Of a stretch of 64,000 bases of DNA, positions 43,838 to 52,875 are shown in pieces (positions within the stretch are counted from its first letter, which is position 1; every line of letters starts with the position of its first letter). Position numbers and translations under genes: made by a program. Location: assembly GCF_900109605.1 (NCBI RefSeq), contig NZ_FOAM01000014.1, positions 1 through 64,000 of the forward strand. The letters are read 5' to 3'. The notes under the pieces are model-generated. The model ran no database searches. It was not told where the DNA came from and saw only the letters and a program-made list of their open reading frames with translations. The DNA is from Xaviernesmea oryzae (GTDB taxonomy: Bacteria; Pseudomonadota; Alphaproteobacteria; Rhizobiales; Rhizobiaceae).

Positions 43838-44851
43838 TCAGCCGAGCAGCGCCTTGATGTCGTCATAGAGCGGCTTGGGAATGGTTACGCCGTCGATGAC
43901 CGTCCGCTGGCGCGCGGCAAAGCGGCGCTGCGAGGGCAGGCGGGCGCCCTGGCCGACGATGGCGTCGAACAGGGTCTCCGCGCGGGCTACGTGGTTCACG
44001 GCGTCAGCGCCGAGGAAGCGTTCCGGGTCGAAAGCGAGGATAAGTTCGCCATGGCAGGGTGCTGCGCCGGCGCCTTCGTCGAAGGCCATGGATTCCATGC
44101 TCGTCATGTCGCCGATCAGCGGCCCGGCCATCAATTCGACCATGGCGGAGAGCGCCGACCCCTTATGGCCGCCGAAGGTCAGCATCGCGCCGGCCATGGC
44201 CGCCGTCGGATCGGTCGTCGGCTGTCCATCCGCATCGATTGCCCAGCCCTCGGGGATCTGTTTACCGGCGCGGCGGTGCAGCTCGATCTCGCCACGTGCC
44301 GCTGCGCTGGTGGCAAAGTCGAAGACAAAGGGGAAGCCGCCCGGGCGTGGCCAGGCGAAGGCGATGGGGTTGGTGCCGAAGACGCCCTTCGTGCCGCCCG
44401 CCGGCGCCACCCAGGCATGGCTCGGCGTTAGCGCCAGCGCCGCGAGTCCATGGGCCGCCACCGCTTCCACCTCGGGCCAGAGCGCGGAGAAATGGAAGCA
44501 GCGGTTGATGGCAAGTGCGGCAAGTCCCTGGGCTTTGGCTTTCTCGACCAACCTCGGCAGGCCGGTGCGGAAGGCCAGCGGCGAAAAGCCATAATTCGCG
44601 TCGACCTTGACGATGGCAGGTGCCGGCTCCGTGACCACGGGCTCGGCCACCGGGTTCACCTTGCCTTCTTTGACCGAGCGCACACAGCCAAGCACGCGAT
44701 AAAGCCCGTGGCTGTGGCATTCATCCGCCTGGCCGGCCATCACCGTGGCCGTCAGCGCATCGGCATGCGCATCGGTCACGCCTGAGGTGAGAAAAGCGGC
44801 GCGGGCAAGGTTGGCGGCCTCGTCCAGGCTGAGGGTAACGGTCTCGGTCAT
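43838..44851 (-). CDS. Ldh-family (malate/L-lactate dehydrogenase type 2) oxidoreductase
   Basis: A 337-aa NAD(P)-dependent oxidoreductase of the Ldh_2 family. Typical segments: ADECHSHGLYRVLG (with the catalytic His), HFSALWPEVEAVAAHGLAALALT, and the KGVFGTNPIAFAWP substrate/cofactor loop, then TFGGHKGSALSAMVE. The family includes Delta1-pyrroline-2-carboxylate / Delta1-piperideine-2-carboxylate reductases (DpkA), malate, ureidoglycolate and diketogulonate dehydrogenases. The neighbours (DapA-family lyase, proline-racemase-family enzyme) favour an imino-acid reductase. GGAG precedes ATG 44851. Confidence 0.84.
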   Translation of the reverse strand: MTETVTLSLDEAANLARAAFLTSGVTDAHADALTATVMAGQADECHSHGLYRVLGCVRSVKEGKVNPVAEPVVTEPAPAIVKVDANYGFSPLAFRTGLPRLVEKAKAQGLAALAINRCFHFSALWPEVEAVAAHGLAALALTPSHAWVAPAGGTKGVFGTNPIAFAWPRPGGFPFVFDFATSAAARGEIELHRRAGKQIPEGWAIDADGQPTTDPTAAMAGAMLTFGGHKGSALSAMVELMAGPLIGDMTSMESMAFDEGAGAAPCHGELILAFDPERFLGADAVNHVARAETLFDAIVGQGARLPSQRRFAARQRTVIDGVTIPKPLYDDIKALLG

Positions 44852-45077
44852 TCCAGTCTCCGAAGGATTTCGTGGTCTTGCGCGCAAGACTGTGGCGCGG
44901 CGTTCTGGTCCTTTCTAGAGCCGGGCCCGTCTGTTGGCGACGGTAAATCTTGGCCTTCAGCCCAATTCCGCCCGCGCCGATAGCCTAAAACGCCGCCGGC
45001 GCCGCATGTCGGTGAAGAGCATGCAGCGCCGGCCGGTTCATCAAAGCGGGTTATGCGTCGGGCGAAGGGCCCGGCAA

Positions 45078-46007
45078 TCAGGCGGCCTTGATCAGGCCGA
45101 CATCGGGAAGAACCGGCCGGTTCTTCAGCGCGTGATCCATGATCGCCTGGACTTCGGCTCGCTCGGCCTCGCTCAGCGCCAGGCGCGGCGGGCGGGTCAG
45201 CGAGGTGCCGCGGCCCATGATTTCCTCGCAGAGCTTGATGCACTGGACGAGATCGGGACGAGCGTCGAGATGCAGGAGCGGCATGAACCAGGCATAGAGC
45301 TCCAGCGCTTCGGCATAACGGCCGGCCTTGGCCAGGCGGAACAGCGTCTCGCCTTCCTGCGGGAAGGCATTGGACATGCCGGAAATCCAGCCGACAGCGC
45401 CGAGCATGACGCTTTCGACGACCACGTCATCCAGGCCCGCGAACAGCACGAAACGGTCACCGACCATGTTCTTCACATCAGTGAAGCGGCGGGTGTCGCC
45501 CGACGAATCCTTGAAGCAGACGACCGTCTCGCAATCGGCAAGCGAGGCCAGGATCGCAGGCGTCACATCGTTCTTGTAGATCGGCGGGTTGTTATAGACC
45601 ATGACGGGCAGGTCGGTGGCCTTGGCAACGCCGCGGAAATGGGCGGCGGTTTCATGCGGCTTGGAGGAATAGACCAGAGCCGGCATGACCATCACGCCAT
45701 CCAGCCCAACGCGGGCGGCTTCGCGGGCAACTTCGGTGGCGCCCTGGGTGGTGAATTCGGCGACACCGCAGATGACGGGCACGCGGCCCCTGGCGGCATC
45801 CTTGGCCGCTTCCATCACGGCAATCTTCTCCTCGCGGGTCAGCGAGGTGTTCTCACCAACCGTGCCGCAGACGATCAGGCCGGAGACGCCATCGCGAACG
45901 AGGCCATCAAGAACCTTCTTGGTGGCATCGATGTCGAGCGAGAGATCGGGCTTGAACTGGGTGGTGACGGCCGGGAAAACGCCGGACCAGCTGACTTTGG
46001 GTGCCAT
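45078..46007 (-). CDS. DapA/N-acetylneuraminate-lyase-family aldolase or deaminase
   Basis: A 309-aa TIM-barrel class I lyase. The Schiff-base lysine is Lys166 (VVCFKDSSGD), the catalytic tyrosine Tyr138 (MVYNNPP), and the GTVGENTSLT loop is at residues 48-57. The family includes dihydrodipicolinate synthase and also the LhpC-type Delta1-pyrroline-4-hydroxy-2-carboxylate deaminase of hydroxyproline breakdown; the linked proline-racemase-family gene favours the latter. AGGAG precedes ATG 46007. It diverges from the GntR regulator. Confidence 0.86.
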   Translation of the reverse strand: MAPKVSWSGVFPAVTTQFKPDLSLDIDATKKVLDGLVRDGVSGLIVCGTVGENTSLTREEKIAVMEAAKDAARGRVPVICGVAEFTTQGATEVAREAARVGLDGVMVMPALVYSSKPHETAAHFRGVAKATDLPVMVYNNPPIYKNDVTPAILASLADCETVVCFKDSSGDTRRFTDVKNMVGDRFVLFAGLDDVVVESVMLGAVGWISGMSNAFPQEGETLFRLAKAGRYAEALELYAWFMPLLHLDARPDLVQCIKLCEEIMGRGTSLTRPPRLALSEAERAEVQAIMDHALKNRPVLPDVGLIKAA

Positions 46008-46116
46008 GTCATGTCTCCTGAAGGCTTGATGACTAGCTTTGTAGATTGTATAAAATATCCAGTCAAGCAGTTTCCTGCGTCTTGACCCCTCATCCGTCCA
46101 GCCTTAGGCCTGTGCC
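46008..46116. promoter_or_regulatory. Divergent lyase/GntR promoter region with AT-rich candidate operator
   Basis: 109 nt shared by the lyase gene (minus) and gntR (plus). At 46044-46059 lies an AT-rich segment (GATTGTATAAAATATC) with partial dyad symmetry (GAT...ATC ends), a possible binding site for the adjacent FCD-type regulator. The match to the FadR-subfamily consensus is weak. Confidence 0.35.
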
Positions 46117-46818
46117 ATGCCCGCCAAGATCGCCGCCCCGACGTCCCGCCCGGTCCGCAAGTCGCTGGTCCATCGCACCATCTCCTCCGCCGTGACGGAG
46201 GCGTTGCGTGAGCGCATTCTCGAAGGTAGTTTCGAAAGTGGAATGCAGCTGCGCCAGGACGCGCTTGCCGACGAATTCGGGGTCAGCCGCATTCCCGTGC
46301 GCGAGGCGCTGATGCAGCTCGAAGCCGAGGGGCTGGTGAAGATCCTGCCGCATCGCGGGGCCGTCGTCTCCGAACTCTCGCTTGACGAAATCAACGAGCT
46401 GTTCGAGCTGCGCAGTCTCTTGGAGCCCCGGCTCCTGCGGCTGTCTGCGCCAAAACTGAGAGCAGAGGATTTCGAGGCGCTTGATGCCATTCTCGCCGAA
46501 TTCGAGGCGGAGAGCGCAGCCGGCCATGCCAGACGCTGGGGTCCGCTCAACAACGCCTTGCATATGCGACTCTATGCCCATGCCGAACGTCCGCGCTCGC
46601 TGGCGCTCGTCAGCAATCTCCTGCAGGAATGCGACCGGCATACGCGTCTGCAGCTCTCCTTGAGCGGCAGCATGGAGCGCGCGCAGGCCGAACATCGCCT
46701 GCTGGTCAAGCTCTGCGCCGCCGGACGCATCGGCGAGGCGGTCACGCTGCTCGGCGAGCATATTTCCCATGCCGCCAGCTCGCTTGCCGAGTTTCTGTCG
46801 GCCCGGCAGGATGATTGA
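46117..46818 (+). CDS. GntR-family regulator, FCD (FadR-type) subgroup
   Basis: A 233-aa repressor-type protein. The winged helix-turn-helix is at about residues 25-85 ([20 protein letters not shown], then [25 protein letters not shown]), followed by an all-helical FCD ligand domain ([19 protein letters not shown]; His positions in [11 protein letters not shown] and [10 protein letters not shown] may bind metal). It lies between the lyase gene and the proline-racemase-family gene and is the likely local regulator of both. Confidence 0.92.
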   Translation: MPAKIAAPTSRPVRKSLVHRTISSAVTEALRERILEGSFESGMQLRQDALADEFGVSRIPVREALMQLEAEGLVKILPHRGAVVSELSLDEINELFELRSLLEPRLLRLSAPKLRAEDFEALDAILAEFEAESAAGHARRWGPLNNALHMRLYAHAERPRSLALVSNLLQECDRHTRLQLSLSGSMERAQAEHRLLVKLCAAGRIGEAVTLLGEHISHAASSLAEFLSARQDD

Positions 46819-46838
46819 TAATTAGAGCGGAGACGTCG

Positions 46839-47870
46839 ATGCGGACGGGAAAGATCATCCACGTGATCGGCTGCCATGCCGAGGGCGAAGTCGGCGACGT
46901 GATCGTCGGCGGGGTCGCGCCGCCGCCGGGCGAAACGCTCTGGGCCCAGTCACGCTTCATCGCGCGGGACGAGACGCTGCGCCGCTTCCTGCTCAACGAG
47001 CCGCGCGGCGGCGTCTTCCGTCACGTCAATCTTCTGGTTCCGCCCAAGGACCCGCGCGCGCAAATGGGCTTCATCATCATGGAGCCTGCCGATACCCCGC
47101 CCATGTCCGGGTCGAATTCGGTCTGCGTGGCAACGGTGCTGCTCGACAGCGGCATCGTCGAGATGGTCGAGCCGGAGACGCGCATGGTGCTGGAGGCGCC
47201 GGGCGGGGTGATCGACGTGGTCGCCACCTGCCGCAACGGCAAGGCCGAACGGATTACCGTCACCAATGTGCCGTCCTTCGCCGATCGGCTCTCGGCCCCT
47301 TTGGAGGTAGAGGGGCTCGGCACGCTGGTGGTCGATACCGCCTATGGCGGCGACAGTTTCGTCATCGTCGATGCCGAGGCGCTCGGCTTCGCCATCCGCC
47401 CCGACGAGGCGGCCGATCTCGCCGCGCTCGGCATGCGCATCACCAAGGCTGCGGACGAGCAGATTGGCTTTTCCCATCCGGAAAATCCGGAATGGGACCA
47501 TTTCTCCTTCTGCCAGTTTGCAGCACCCGTGACGCGCGAGGAGGGGGTGCTGACGGGCGCCAATGCCGTGGCCATACGCCCCGGCAAGATCGACCGCTCC
47601 CCGACCGGCACCGGCTGTTCGGCCCGCATGGCGGTTCTTCATGCCAAGGGTGAACTCGGTGTAGGAGACCGCTTCATCGGCCGCTCGATCCTCGGCACGC
47701 GCTTCGACTGCAGGCTGGAGGCGCTTACCACCGTCGCCGGCCGCCCCGCCATCCGCCCCTCGATCTCCGGCCGCGCCTGGATCACCGGCACCATGCAGTG
47801 GATGCTGGATCCGGAGGATCCTTTTGCGGAGGGCTATCGGTTGTCGGATACCTGGCCGGATCTGGGGTGA
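46839..47870 (+). CDS. Proline-racemase-superfamily enzyme (hydroxyproline epimerase / 3-hydroxyproline dehydratase type)
   Basis: A 343-aa member of the proline racemase fold. The first catalytic position, usually Cys in MCGHN, is Ser90 in [10 protein letters not shown]. The second, usually Cys in DRSPCGTG, is Thr256 in [13 protein letters not shown] cofactor-free Cys/Cys racemase mechanism is therefore unlikely; Thr at the second site is known from trans-3-hydroxyproline dehydratases. The [16 protein letters not shown] start and [14 protein letters not shown] are typical of the family. ATG 46839 with GCGGAG upstream is preferred over TTG 46815. The gene follows gntR by 20 nt. Confidence 0.87.
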   Translation: MRTGKIIHVIGCHAEGEVGDVIVGGVAPPPGETLWAQSRFIARDETLRRFLLNEPRGGVFRHVNLLVPPKDPRAQMGFIIMEPADTPPMSGSNSVCVATVLLDSGIVEMVEPETRMVLEAPGGVIDVVATCRNGKAERITVTNVPSFADRLSAPLEVEGLGTLVVDTAYGGDSFVIVDAEALGFAIRPDEAADLAALGMRITKAADEQIGFSHPENPEWDHFSFCQFAAPVTREEGVLTGANAVAIRPGKIDRSPTGTGCSARMAVLHAKGELGVGDRFIGRSILGTRFDCRLEALTTVAGRPAIRPSISGRAWITGTMQWMLDPEDPFAEGYRLSDTWPDLG

Positions 47871-47885
47871 GCGCTTTTATGCCGC

Positions 47886-48176
47886 TTAGCCTTTGAGGCC
47901 CGCAGCTTTGCGCAGATCATCGTTGATCTTGCTTTGCCAGCTTTTGCCCGTGGCCCTGTAATGTTCGATGATATCGGGATCCAGACGGATTGATATCTGC
48001 TGCTTGGAAATCTGGAGTGTCGGCCGACCACGCTTGTGCGCTTCAAAAAAGCTCATGGGCTTTTTTGCCGCCTCGTCACTGAGTTCCTCGTCTTCGGGGT
48101 CCGCAGCGATTTGTCGTTGGATGTCTGCTTCTTCCTCGTCTGTCACGGTTCGCAAATGATCAGGTAAGCTGCTCAT
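47886..48176 (-). CDS. brnA: BrnA-type antitoxin
   Basis: A 96-aa protein. An acidic N-terminal half (DEEEADIQRQIAADPEDEEL) precedes the BrnA ribbon-helix-helix DNA-binding domain (PTLQISKQQISIRLDPDIIEHYRATGKSWQSKINDDLRKA), as in BrnA antitoxins. ATG 48176 overlaps the toxin stop by 4 nt (ATGA); a GTG at 48182 is an alternative start. BrnA neutralises BrnT and represses the pair's promoter in known systems. Confidence 0.88.
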   Translation of the reverse strand: MSSLPDHLRTVTDEEEADIQRQIAADPEDEELSDEAAKKPMSFFEAHKRGRPTLQISKQQISIRLDPDIIEHYRATGKSWQSKINDDLRKAAGLKG

Positions 48177-48418
48177 ATCCACGTCCTTTCTTTGCGAGAG
48201 GCTCGGCGGAACGAAATAACGGAGATCGCTTCCGTGCCCAGGAATTTGAAGATGACCGTCACTGCCAAGCCATCGAACTCACCGATCGCCATGAATCTGT
48301 CATCGCGTGCTTCGAAGACCGTGGCGTGCTCGAAAAAGTCAATCGTCAGGTGGGCCATGTCCAGTTGGCGTTCCCGCAGAGTTTTCGCGCGCTTGGTCTC
48401 ATCGAAGGTAATCTTCAT
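48173..48418 (-). CDS. brnT: BrnT-type ribonuclease toxin
   Basis: An 81-aa small toxin. The BrnT pattern is visible: MKITFDETKRAKTLRERQLDMAH, FFEHATVFEARDDRF, AIGEFDGLAVTVIFKF, and VISFRRASRKERTW at the C-terminus (the conserved R-x-A-S-x-x-E-R motif). It resembles RelE-fold ribonucleases that stop translation. Toxin-first order with BrnA downstream is the usual arrangement. No purine-rich ribosome-binding site precedes the ATG; instead a perfect inverted repeat abuts it. Confidence 0.88.
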   Translation of the reverse strand: MKITFDETKRAKTLRERQLDMAHLTIDFFEHATVFEARDDRFMAIGEFDGLAVTVIFKFLGTEAISVISFRRASRKERTWI

Positions 48419-48437
48419 ATTTTTGTATCACAAAAAT
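48419..48437. promoter_or_regulatory. Perfect inverted repeat at the brnT start (putative BrnA operator)
   Basis: ATTTTTGT (48419-48426), ATC, ACAAAAAT (48430-48437): 8-bp arms with a 3-nt spacer, directly upstream of the brnT ATG (48418 on the minus strand). BrnA is known to autoregulate by binding inverted repeats in the brnTA promoter, so this is a natural operator candidate. Confidence 0.55.
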
Positions 48438-48722
48438 TCCGCTTTGGCGATATTCGAGAAGGATCCCAAAGCGATATTGCATCGTTCGTTTATTTAGATT
48501 TCCGCTCATGCCTGGAGCAGAGCGCCTACCCCGAATTCTGGCCTTCTCTTTCCAGCCCCGCTGAAATTCAACATTGGACGTCCCATATAAGCACCGGCTT
48601 TATGGCCACGCTCTGCCCGCGAGGGACCCGTCTCTTGAAGACCTCCCCGGTCTTCATAAGTCCTCGTCCGGAACAGCGTTTCACAGTCATTTCTCCACAG
48701 CACCATTCCCAAGGAGTGCTCC
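48419..48722. other. brnT/alcohol dehydrogenase intergenic region
   Basis: 304 nt that are AT-rich near brnT and otherwise of average composition. Apart from the inverted repeat at 48419-48437 and the ribosome-binding site of the dehydrogenase (AAGGAG at 48711-48716), nothing specific was recognised. Confidence 0.4.
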
Positions 48723-49760
48723 ATGGCCATGGCCCGAGGATATGCGGCGACGGATGCGTCCAAGCCGCTTGAACCCTTCACCTTCGAACGGCGCGAACCG
48801 CACGCCGACGATGTCGTCATCGACATCAAATATTGCGGCATCTGCCATTCCGACATTCATCAGGTTCGCGACGAATGGGGCGGGTCGATCTATCCGATGG
48901 TGCCCGGCCACGAGATCGCCGGCGTGGTCACCGCCGTCGGATCTGCGGTGACGAAGTTCAAGGTCGGCGATCACGTCGGCGTCGGCTGCTTCGTCGACAG
49001 CTGCGTCGGCTGCGCTGCCCGCGATCTCGACCTCGAGCAATATATGCCCGGCCTGGTGCCCACCTATAATGGCCGCGAAGCCGATGGCACGCCGACCATG
49101 GGCGGCTATTCCGACCAGATCGTGGTCAAGGAAGGCTATGTCCTCTCCATTCCCGAAAACCTGCCGCTGGATGCCGCAGCCCCGCTGCTCTGCGCCGGCA
49201 TCACGCTCTATTCGCCGCTGAAGCACTGGAAGGCCGGCCCCGGCAAGAAGGTCGCCATCGTCGGCATGGGCGGTCTCGGCCATATGGGCGTGAAGATCGC
49301 CGCCGCCATGGGCGCAGAGGTCACGGTGCTGTCCCAGTCGCTGTCGAAGAAGGAAGATGGGCTGAAGCTCGGCGCCACGCATTATTACGCGACCAAGGAT
49401 GCCGAGACCTTCAAGACGCTGGCGGCTCAGTTCGACCTGATCATCAGCACCGTCAGCGCCGACATGGATCTCAACGCCTTCCTCGGCCTGCTCAAGGTCG
49501 ATGGTGCTATGGTTCTCGTTGGTCTGCCGGAAAAGCCGGCCTCCATCCATGCCTTCGGCCTTGTCGGCGGCCGCCGCTCGCTCTCGGGCTCCATGATCGG
49601 CTCGATCAAGGAAACCCAGGAAATGCTCGATTTCTGCGGTGAGCACAACATCGCCTCGGAGATCGAGATCATCCGGGCGGACCAGATCAACGAAGCCTAT
49701 GAACGCGTTCTGAAGAGCGACGTGCGCTACCGCTTCGTCATCGATATGGCCACGCTGTAA
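48723..49760 (+). CDS. NAD(P)-dependent alcohol dehydrogenase (cinnamyl-alcohol/YahK type)
   Basis: A 345-aa zinc alcohol dehydrogenase. The catalytic zinc motif is [16 protein letters not shown], then GHEIAG. The structural-zinc lobe is altered: only Cys in [22 protein letters not shown] can be seen, as in YahK/CAD-like enzymes. NAD(P) motif [18 protein letters not shown] is at about residue 177. AAGGAG precedes ATG 48723. It reduces aldehydes or oxidises alcohols; the substrate is not predictable. A terminator follows. Confidence 0.9.
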   Translation: MAMARGYAATDASKPLEPFTFERREPHADDVVIDIKYCGICHSDIHQVRDEWGGSIYPMVPGHEIAGVVTAVGSAVTKFKVGDHVGVGCFVDSCVGCAARDLDLEQYMPGLVPTYNGREADGTPTMGGYSDQIVVKEGYVLSIPENLPLDAAAPLLCAGITLYSPLKHWKAGPGKKVAIVGMGGLGHMGVKIAAAMGAEVTVLSQSLSKKEDGLKLGATHYYATKDAETFKTLAAQFDLIISTVSADMDLNAFLGLLKVDGAMVLVGLPEKPASIHAFGLVGGRRSLSGSMIGSIKETQEMLDFCGEHNIASEIEIIRADQINEAYERVLKSDVRYRFVIDMATL

Positions 49761-49787
49761 GATCTTAAGCAGCGATGATGCCGGTCG

Positions 49788-49813
49788 GGCGCGCTCTTCG
49801 GGGCGCGCCTTTT
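49788..49813 (+). terminator. Rho-independent terminator after the alcohol dehydrogenase
   Basis: GGCGCGC (49788-49794) pairs with GCGCGCC (49803-49809), followed by TTTT (49810-49813). It lies 27 nt past the stop codon. Confidence 0.8.
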
Positions 49814-49832
49814 CTATGAAATCGGCTGCCAG

Positions 49833-50303
49833 TCAGCCGAGTGGCAGCGGCCCGTCGTTCTTGATCTCTTCCATCACCGCATAGGTCCGCGTTTCGCGCA
49901 CGCCCGGCAGCGTCCACAGCACCTGGCCGAGAAAGTTGCGATAGGCCTGCATGTCGGCAAAGCGCGTCTTGACCAGATAATCGAAGCCGCCGGCCACCAT
50001 ATGGCATTCCAGGACCGAGGGGGCCTTGCGCACGGCCTCGGCGAACTGGTCGAAGACGTCAGGCGTTGTCTTGTCGAGCATCACCTCGATGAAGACCAGA
50101 AGGCCGAAGCCGAGCTTCTGCGGATCGAGCCGGGCGGAAAAGCCCGCAATATAGCCTTCCTTGGTCAGGCGCCGCAGCCGCTCGCTGGTCGCGGTGGGCG
50201 AAAGGCCGATCCGCTCGGCCAGATCCAGATTAGTGATGCGCCCGTCGCCCTGGAGAATGGACAGGATGCGCCTATCGATCTTGTCGATATCCTCGAGGCT
50301 CAT
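49833..50303 (-). CDS. Lrp/AsnC-family regulator
   Basis: A 156-aa protein. The N-terminal helix-turn-helix (KIDRRILSILQGDGRITNL, DLAERIGLSPTATSERLRRL) is followed by the RAM/AsnC effector domain (GLLVFIEVMLDKT, VLECHMVAGGFDYLVKTRF). ATG 50303 overlaps the stop of the upstream M20 gene (ATGA), so it is made with that amidohydrolase. It probably senses an amino acid released by the enzyme and regulates the pair or a wider set; the effector is unknown. Confidence 0.93.
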   Translation of the reverse strand: MSLEDIDKIDRRILSILQGDGRITNLDLAERIGLSPTATSERLRRLTKEGYIAGFSARLDPQKLGFGLLVFIEVMLDKTTPDVFDQFAEAVRKAPSVLECHMVAGGFDYLVKTRFADMQAYRNFLGQVLWTLPGVRETRTYAVMEEIKNDGPLPLG

Positions 50304-51466
50304 TGGGCGTTGAGCCGGCTTTCCGCCAGCTTCACCCAGTAGGAAATGCCGTGCGGGATGACCTCGTCGTTGAAATCATAGCCGGGATTGTGCAGGCCGG
50401 CGCTGTCGCCATTGCCGATGAAGATGAAGGCGCCGGGGCGGGCGTTGAGCATGTAGGAAAAATCCTCGCCGCCCATCATCGGATCGATCGTGCCGTTGAC
50501 ATTACCGGCACCTGCGATGTCGCGTGCCGCCTCGATCGCATGCTGGGTTTCGCTCTGGTGATTGGCGGTCACGGGATAGTTGCGCTCGTAGCGCACCCGG
50601 GCCGTTGCGCCATGGGCGCTTGCAATGCCCTCGGCCAGCGCGCGGATGCGGGTTTCGGCCATGTCGCGCGTCTCGTCCTTCAGCGAGCGGACCGTGCCGG
50701 CGAGAACCGCCTGCTCGGGAATGACGTTATGGGCAAATCCAGCATTGAACTTGGTAACCGAGACGACGACCGAGGACAGCGGATCGGCGGTGCGCGACGC
50801 GATCGTCTGCATTGCGCCGACGAGCTGGGCGCCGATGACAATCGGATCAATGGTGCGGTGCGGCTGGGCGGCATGGCCGCCGCGTCCCTCGATCGTGATG
50901 GAAAACTCATCCGTCGAGGCCATGATGGGGCCGACGCGGGTGCCAAACTGGCCGACGGGCATGCCCGGCATATTGTGCATGCCATAGACCTCGCGAATGC
51001 CGAAGCGCTCCATCATCCCGTCCTTGACCATTTCATTGCCGCCGCCGCCGCCTTCCTCGGCCGGCTGGAAGATCACGGCGACCGCGCCACGAAAGCGGCG
51101 GGTCTCGCTGAGATATTTGGCGGCGCCGAGCAGCATGGCGGTATGGCCGTCATGGCCGCAGGCATGCATCTTGCCGGCAACTTGCGAGGCCCAGGGCTTG
51201 CCGGAGGTTTCCGTCATCGGCAGGGCGTCCATGTCGGCGCGCAGGCCGATCACCGGCCCATCGCCCAGCGTGCCGCGGATCAGCCCGACCACGCCGGTGC
51301 GCCCAAGGCCGGTGACGATCTCGTCGACGCCGAATTCCTTCAGCTTGGCCGCGACGAAGGCGGCGGTTTCCTGCACGGCGAAAAGAAGCTCGGGCTTGCG
51401 GTGCAGGGCACGGCGCCATTCGGTCACATCCGGGGCAAGTTCGGCGGCGCGGTTCAAGATCGGCAT
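50300..51466 (-). CDS. M20-family amidohydrolase (hippurate / N-acyl-amino-acid hydrolase)
   Basis: A 388-aa metallopeptidase-fold enzyme. Metal-site motifs: ADMDALPMTE (Asp), MHACGHDGHTAML (Cys, His), and EEGGGGGNEMVKDG (catalytic Glu-Glu). The C-terminal metal ligand lies in PMMGGEDFSYML. A dimerisation insert occupies about residues 185-295. It hydrolyses N-acyl amino acids or related amides. ATG 51466 (MPILNRAAE) is used; ATG 51475 would add three residues. It is translationally coupled to the Lrp-type regulator. Confidence 0.92.
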   Translation of the reverse strand: MPILNRAAELAPDVTEWRRALHRKPELLFAVQETAAFVAAKLKEFGVDEIVTGLGRTGVVGLIRGTLGDGPVIGLRADMDALPMTETSGKPWASQVAGKMHACGHDGHTAMLLGAAKYLSETRRFRGAVAVIFQPAEEGGGGGNEMVKDGMMERFGIREVYGMHNMPGMPVGQFGTRVGPIMASTDEFSITIEGRGGHAAQPHRTIDPIVIGAQLVGAMQTIASRTADPLSSVVVSVTKFNAGFAHNVIPEQAVLAGTVRSLKDETRDMAETRIRALAEGIASAHGATARVRYERNYPVTANHQSETQHAIEAARDIAGAGNVNGTIDPMMGGEDFSYMLNARPGAFIFIGNGDSAGLHNPGYDFNDEVIPHGISYWVKLAESRLNAQ

Positions 51467-51605
51467 GATGCACACATATCCTGCGGCCCGGCGCGCGAAG
51501 CGGCGGGCAGGGGTGGAGGGAACGACAGGACGCTCGGCCGGAGACGGTCGATCGTCTTTGCCATCACGGCGCCATATAGGTTAAATAGCCGCTTCTGACG
51601 ACGCA

Positions 51606-52787
51606 ATGCCCGATTTGCCGAGGTTCATGATAGTGACAGATTCCGCCAACCGCTCGCTTGCCCTGCCTGTTCGCCGCCGGTCGGCCAAAGGCCGGACAGC
51701 CAGAGGTCCGCGCGCCCTTGTTCTGATGGCCGCTTTCCTGGGGCTCGCGGTTCAGCCCGCGCTGGCCAATCCGCGCCTGGTCGTGGATGTCAACACGCTC
51801 AAGGTCTATGAGCAGCAGGATATTTTCCAGAAATGGTATCCCGCCTCGCTGACCAAGCTGATGACGGCCTATACCACTTTCCGCGCGCTCAAAGCCGGCA
51901 AGCTGACGCTGCAGAGCCAGGTGGTCATGTCCAAGCATGCCGCCGCCGAGCCGCCGAGCAAGATGTTTTTCAAGCCCGGCCAGGCGATGACGCTCGACAG
52001 CGCGCTGAAGATGATGCTGATCAAATCGGCCAATGACATTGCGGTGGCGATTGCCGAGACGGTCGGCGGCTCGGAGCCCGCTTTTGTCGAGATGATGAAT
52101 GCCGAGGCTCAGCGCCTGGGCATGTCGTCCTCGCATTTCGTCAATCCCAATGGCCTGCCGGAGCCGGGGCAATATACGACGGCGCGCGATCTTGCCGTGC
52201 TGACCATTTCGATCAAGCGGGAATTTCCGGAGTTCGCGCCCTATTTCTCCTATGAAGGGTTCACCACCGGCAAGAAGAATTTCCCGAATTACAACATGCT
52301 GATCGGCCGCTTCGATGGCGCCGATGGCATGAAGACGGGCTTCATCTGCGCCTCGGGTTTCAATCAGGTGTCCTCGGCCACGCGGGGCGGGCGCTCGGTC
52401 GTCTCGGTCGTGCTCGGCGCAGACAGTCTTGGCGGACGCGCGGACGAATCGGCCCGCCTCCTGCAGATGGCCTTGACGGACGGCGGCATGAACAAGCCGA
52501 CGCTGTCGCAGATTGCCCCTTATGGGGAGACGCGTGATGTGGTGGCCGATATTTCGCAGGCGATCTGCTCGAAGGACGCCGCCAAGATCCGTAGCGAAGG
52601 CCGCGACGAGGCTGGCCGGCAGAAGCTGCTCTCGCCTTTCATCCACGAAATCAACAGGCCGCTGAACCTGGTGTATGCCGGGCTGATCCCTGGCACCGAA
52701 GGGGTCGAGGAAAAGCCCGGCGCCAAGACGGCGGCGGCCGGCGCCAGGAGCAACATTCCGATCCCGGTGCCGAAGCCCGGTTACTGA
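51606..52787 (+). CDS. D-alanyl-D-alanine carboxypeptidase (peptidase S11, penicillin-binding protein)
   Basis: A 393-aa DD-carboxypeptidase that trims the terminal D-Ala of peptidoglycan stem peptides in the periplasm. An N-terminal signal sequence (ALVLMAAFLGLAVQPALA, residues 37-54) precedes the catalytic motifs Ser81-x-x-Lys84 (ASLTKLM), Ser141-Ala-Asn143 (KSANDIA) and Lys243-Thr-Gly (MKTGF). The C-terminal about 110 residues are not a typical PBP5 domain. The start could be ATG 51627 instead of 51606, as ribosome-binding sites are weak at both. Confidence 0.93.
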   Translation: MPDLPRFMIVTDSANRSLALPVRRRSAKGRTARGPRALVLMAAFLGLAVQPALANPRLVVDVNTLKVYEQQDIFQKWYPASLTKLMTAYTTFRALKAGKLTLQSQVVMSKHAAAEPPSKMFFKPGQAMTLDSALKMMLIKSANDIAVAIAETVGGSEPAFVEMMNAEAQRLGMSSSHFVNPNGLPEPGQYTTARDLAVLTISIKREFPEFAPYFSYEGFTTGKKNFPNYNMLIGRFDGADGMKTGFICASGFNQVSSATRGGRSVVSVVLGADSLGGRADESARLLQMALTDGGMNKPTLSQIAPYGETRDVVADISQAICSKDAAKIRSEGRDEAGRQKLLSPFIHEINRPLNLVYAGLIPGTEGVEEKPGAKTAAAGARSNIPIPVPKPGY

Positions 52788-52875
52788 ACAGAGAGCCGGG
52801 CGCATCTTGCCCGGCCCCTGATCTCGATGGCCGCCGCCTTAGGGCTGGCCGCCCGCATCCATCAGAGAAATGATC

